DNA from: Megamonas sp. UBA1792
GTDB taxonomy: Bacteria; Bacillota_C; Negativicutes; Selenomonadales; Selenomonadaceae
DNA length: 8,606 nucleotides
Reading direction: 5' to 3'
Assembly: GCA_002315155.1 (NCBI GenBank)
Contig: DCFY01000121.1
Location: 1-8,606 of the forward strand
Below the pieces are notes generated by a model. It was not told the DNA's origin. It searched no databases and saw nothing but the letters and a program-made list of their open reading frames with translations. Below, in pieces: positions 7,145-8,606 of this stretch (positions are counted from its first letter, which is position 1; every line of letters starts with the position of its first letter). A program made the translations under genes and the position numbers.

Positions 7145-7731
7145 TTAAGATACCCCGCTAGTTTTTTTGTCATTTCACGAAGCGCCGCACCACGATGGCT
7201 GATTTTATCCTTTTCTGTTAATGTAATTTCTGCAATCGTTTTATCACCAACATAAAAATATGGATCATAACCAAAACCGCCCTCACCCTGCGCTACTTTT
7301 TTTACACGACCCTTGCACTCACCAACGGCTGTAAGAAAACTGCCATCTGTATCAACAAATGCAAGTACGCAGCGATAGCAGGCCGGAGACTCATCCTGAC
7401 CAACACGTGTAAGTTCTCGTAAAAGCTTTTCATTGTTTGCTGCATCATCGGCATTCTCACCTGAAAAGCGTGCCGAATAAACACCTGGAGCACCTTCCAG
7501 CGCCTCAACTTCCAGCCCTGAATCATCAGCAAGACAAGCACAGCCTGTCTGTTTCGCATAGAATTTCGCTTTTATAAGTGCGTTTTCAGCAAAGGTTGAA
7601 CCATCCTCAATGGCATCCGGCAAATCCCCAAAAGAATTGAGTGTAGCAAGCCTCACATCGAGTTGCGAAAACGCATGCATCATTTCCCTTATCTTCCCTT
7701 TGTTTTTCGTCGCAATCACAATACTTTTCAT
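7141..7731 (-). CDS. rdgB: dITP/XTP pyrophosphatase (RdgB/HAM1 family)
   Basis: Removes non-canonical purine nucleoside triphosphates (ITP, dITP, XTP) by cleaving them to the monophosphate and pyrophosphate, keeping them out of DNA and RNA. From ATG 7731 the protein has 196 residues, as usual. Motifs in order are ATKNKGK (7-13), DGSTFAENALIKAKF (43-57), ADDSGLEV (68-75, metal/catalytic aspartates), PGVYSARF (82-89), GGFGYDP (151-157) and ISHRGAAL (177-184). The start is uncertain. A TTG at 7773 with a well-placed AGAAGGA site would add 14 residues, whereas ATG 7731 puts the first beta strand (KSIVIATKN) at the terminus as in the family but has a weak ribosome site. The gene is first in a two-gene unit with yfcE. 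Confidence 0.93.
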   Translation of the reverse strand: MKSIVIATKNKGKIREMMHAFSQLDVRLATLNSFGDLPDAIEDGSTFAENALIKAKFYAKQTGCACLADDSGLEVEALEGAPGVYSARFSGENADDAANNEKLLRELTRVGQDESPACYRCVLAFVDTDGSFLTAVGECKGRVKKVAQGEGGFGYDPYFYVGDKTIAEITLTEKDKISHRGAALREMTKKLAGYLK

Positions 7732-7787
7732 GGTTCGCGTCCCACTTCCTGTTCTTATCATGTCACATTTCAACCTGTTTCCTTCTA

Positions 7788-7809
7788 TATAATATCTGTA
7801 TAATATCTG
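7788..7809. repeat. Perfect 11-bp tandem duplication in the rdgB leader
   Basis: TATAATATCTG occurs twice head to tail on the plus strand. It lies between the rdgB promoter and the ribosome binding site, immediately upstream of AGAAGGA, and looks like a small slippage duplication in the untranslated leader. Confidence 0.8.
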
Positions 7810-7847
7810 TAATTTTATACGTATTGCATAACAGAATTTGCTTTCAA

Positions 7848-7876
7848 ATTATAAATTCAGGTCAAAATATGGTCAA
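7848..7876 (-). promoter_or_regulatory. rdgB: Promoter of the rdgB-yfcE unit
   Basis: On the minus strand TTGACC (7876-7871) and a perfect TATAAT (7853-7848) are exactly 17 bases apart. The TTTGACC element is repeated 11 bases further downstream inside the spacer. The predicted start near 7841 gives a leader of about 70 to 110 bases. The -35 box directly abuts the T-run of the preceding terminator. Confidence 0.78.
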
Positions 7877-7913
7877 ACAAAAGTCGAGACTCTCTTAGGC
7901 AAAGTCTCGACTT
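7877..7913 (-). terminator. Intrinsic terminator upstream of rdgB
   Basis: An 11-bp perfect stem (AAGTCGAGACT at 7881-7891 with AGTCTCGACTT at 7903-7913) with an 11-base loop continues on the minus strand as TTTTGTTT. The plus-strand side lacks an immediate T-run, so the orientation is minus. It lies 15 bases after the stop of the decayed open frame at 7929-8084. Between them is a 14-bp perfect palindrome, ATAGCTATAGCTAT (7916-7929). Confidence 0.75.
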
Positions 7914-7928
7914 AGATAGCTATAGCTA

Positions 7929-8084
7929 TTATTTTACCACATTATACATGACAGAGCCACCCTTAAAATTCGATACAATAAAATAAACCAATGGTGCTAT
8001 AGGCTTTGTTCTGTAAGCACTTTTTTTAATTTTTCCTATTTTATCATATATAATTGGCCTGTGATTCCCAAAATAATAAAATCT
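7929..8084 (-). pseudogene. Possible 3' remnant of a decayed gene (51 open codons, no start)
   Basis: A minus-strand frame is open from 8084 to a TAA at 7931-7929. It begins RFYYFGNHRPIIYDKIGKIK, continues SAYRTKPIAPLVYFIV and ends SNFKGGSVMYNVVK. It has no usable start codon with a ribosome site and is closed upstream by TGA (8087-8085), but a strong terminator follows 15 bases after its stop, as behind a real gene. Mixed charged and hydrophobic content looks protein-like, but 51 codons could be chance in AT-rich DNA. I do not recognise the family. An old insertion or a disrupted gene would explain it. Confidence 0.3.
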
Positions 8085-8099
8085 TCACAAATTCACAAA

Positions 8100-8143
8100 T
8101 CTAATGAACTTCTAATGATACTCTTACGAGTTTATAATAATCG
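8100..8143 (+). promoter_or_regulatory. 11-bp-phased direct repeats, possible response-regulator site
   Basis: TCTAATGAACT (8100-8110), TCTAATGATAC (8111-8121) and TCTTACGAGTT (8122-8132) follow each other at an exact 11-bp period; TATAATAATCG (8133-8143) matches the first eight bases at six positions. An 11-bp period is the arrangement used by OmpR/PhoB-type regulators binding as head-to-tail dimers. The sequence is not the PhoB consensus. Just upstream, TTCACAAA is also repeated in tandem (8084-8099). Confidence 0.45.
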
Positions 8144-8154
8144 ATTGATATACT
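8133..8154 (+). promoter_or_regulatory. Candidate -10 elements for the plus-strand gene pair
   Basis: Two plus-strand candidates occur: a perfect TATAAT at 8133-8138, and TATACT at 8149-8154 with a TGn extension (8146-8148). Neither has a good -35 box; the -35 position of each falls within the phased repeats, which would suit an activator-dependent promoter. Which one is used cannot be decided. The leader to the ATG at 8253 would be about 90 to 110 bases. Confidence 0.45.
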
Positions 8155-8170
8155 AGAAATTAAAGAAGCT

Positions 8171-8191
8171 TATGCGAATCCGCATATTTTT
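8171..8191 (+). terminator. Short leader hairpin with T-run (possible attenuator)
   Basis: TATGCG (8171-8176), loop AATC, CGCATA (8181-8186) and then five T form a small terminator-like structure on the plus strand, after the candidate promoters and about 60 bases before the first start codon. With only a 6-bp stem it is weak; it could be an attenuator or chance. Confidence 0.35.
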
Positions 8192-8252
8192 CCAAATGTT
8201 ACTTCAAGTATCTGAAAGTATAAAACCACATACAATGAAATGGAGGGAAATT

Positions 8253-8414
8253 ATGACAAACCCAATAGCACCAATCCAATATCCAACATGGCAGCGTCGG
8301 CCAAGAGAGCAGCAAGACCAGCTAGAAAGAACGGATCGTCTTAATCGTCCGTCTGTAAATGGGCGGTTTGAAAAAATTTTAAAAGGGGTTATGACAAATG
8401 CAGCACATCAGTAA
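8253..8414 (+). CDS. Small charged protein of unknown function
   Basis: A 53-residue protein beginning MTNPIAPIQYPTWQRRPREQ, with a middle rich in Arg, Gln and Glu, and ending GRFEKILKGVMTNAAHQ. No signal peptide, membrane segment or cysteine is present, so a soluble cytoplasmic product is expected. The start is ATG with GGAGGG spaced about 7 bases, an excellent site; the frame extends upstream to 8172, but an earlier start has no ribosome site and would overlap the leader hairpin. The last 17 bases overlap the next gene, whose ribosome site (AAAAGGGG) lies in its 3' codons, suggesting translational coupling. I do not recognise the family. Support is the strong start signal and the coupling; length alone would not be convincing. 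Confidence 0.6.
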   Translation: MTNPIAPIQYPTWQRRPREQQDQLERTDRLNRPSVNGRFEKILKGVMTNAAHQ

Positions 8415-8606
8415 GACTCTTATGTCCGTAACTTTAGGTACAGCTATAATAGCCGGATCTTTAGGATTTTGCAATACAATAGAAGCTTCTCCGCACAAAA
8501 ACATTGTTCAGCTTGATGACGGAGAGCAACGACCGCCAGAACCGCCAGACCAGCGTTATGATAGCCACCATCGACATCACGAACCACAGGAAGAACAGCC
8601 CCCGCG
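8398..8606 (+). CDS. Secreted Pro/Glu/His-rich protein (partial, runs off the right edge)
   Basis: The first 69 codons are in the window. The N-terminus, MQHISKTLMSVTLGTAIIAG followed by SLGFCNTIEA, is a classical signal peptide with likely cleavage after IEA (residue 30). C25 is preceded by LGF, which does not fit a lipobox. The mature part begins SPHKNIVQLDDGEQ and then becomes low-complexity: PPEPPDQ, a histidine cluster SHHRHHEP (56-63) and QEEQPP. Such a stretch is probably disordered and the histidines could bind metal (inference). The start is ATG at 8398 with AAAAGGGG nine bases upstream, inside the preceding small gene, so the two form a coupled pair. No domain is visible in this fragment and no function is assigned. 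Confidence 0.75.
   Translation, partial: MQHISKTLMSVTLGTAIIAGSLGFCNTIEASPHKNIVQLDDGEQRPPEPPDQRYDSHHRHHEPQEEQPP

Noticed and set aside
7929..7985. Insertion-sequence end (minus-strand GGCTCTGTCATG... resembled a transposon terminus)
   Set aside because: No matching inverted copy or target duplication was found in the window and no transposase fragment is recognisable.
8172..8252. N-terminal extension of the small plus-strand protein to an ATG at 8172
   Set aside because: That ATG lies inside the leader hairpin and has no ribosome site; the ATG at 8253 has GGAGGG at proper distance.
8398..8606. Lipoprotein reading of the secreted protein
   Set aside because: The residues before C25 are LGF; phenylalanine at -1 does not fit a lipobox, while IEA-S fits signal peptidase I.

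Overview
The window looks like chromosomal DNA of an anaerobic, fairly AT-rich member of the Bacillota, most likely a Negativicutes-type bacterium (inference). The grounds are a Bacillus-type three-subunit succinate dehydrogenase/fumarate reductase with a dihaem SdhC, a two-subunit class I (oxygen-sensitive, Fe-S) fumarase in the same transcription unit, Gram-positive-like ribosome binding sites (AGGAGG), frequent TTG/GTG starts, and strong intrinsic terminators. No RNA gene, CRISPR array or intact mobile element is visible.

Layout. From 1 to about 7,870 every recognisable gene is on the minus strand. (i) 1-127 holds a probable promoter and the first codons of a gene that leaves the window on the left. 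(ii) 150-1662 is a single-gene unit: an M18 aminopeptidase with its own near-consensus promoter and terminator. (iii) 1664-6426 is a five-gene operon, fumarase alpha - fumarase beta - SdhC - SdhA - SdhB, with a good extended -10 promoter at 6398-6426 and a strong terminator at 1664-1693. (iv) 6427-6661 is an AT-rich intergenic stretch with one dyad that may be an operator for the operon. (v) 6662-7876 is a two-gene unit, rdgB (nucleotide-pool house-cleaning) followed by a yfcE-like phosphodiesterase with a 4-bp ATGA overlap; its promoter is at 7848-7876. (vi) 7877-8084 holds a minus-strand terminator and the open 3' tail of what looks like a decayed gene. (vii) From about 8,100 the reading direction switches to plus: a promoter region with 11-bp-phased direct repeats, a leader hairpin with a T-run, a 53-residue protein of unknown function, and an overlapping gene for a secreted Pro/Glu/His-rich protein that leaves the window on the right.

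How the genes work together. The central operon encodes two consecutive steps, malate <-> fumarate (fumarase) and fumarate <-> succinate (quinone-linked SdhCAB). In an anaerobe this would be the terminal part of the reductive branch giving succinate (or propionate precursors) and an anaerobic respiratory step from menaquinol. The direction cannot be read from the sequence. The aminopeptidase, rdgB and yfcE are ordinary housekeeping functions. The least explained part is the right edge (8,084-8,606): phased repeats in front of a small-protein/secreted-protein pair.
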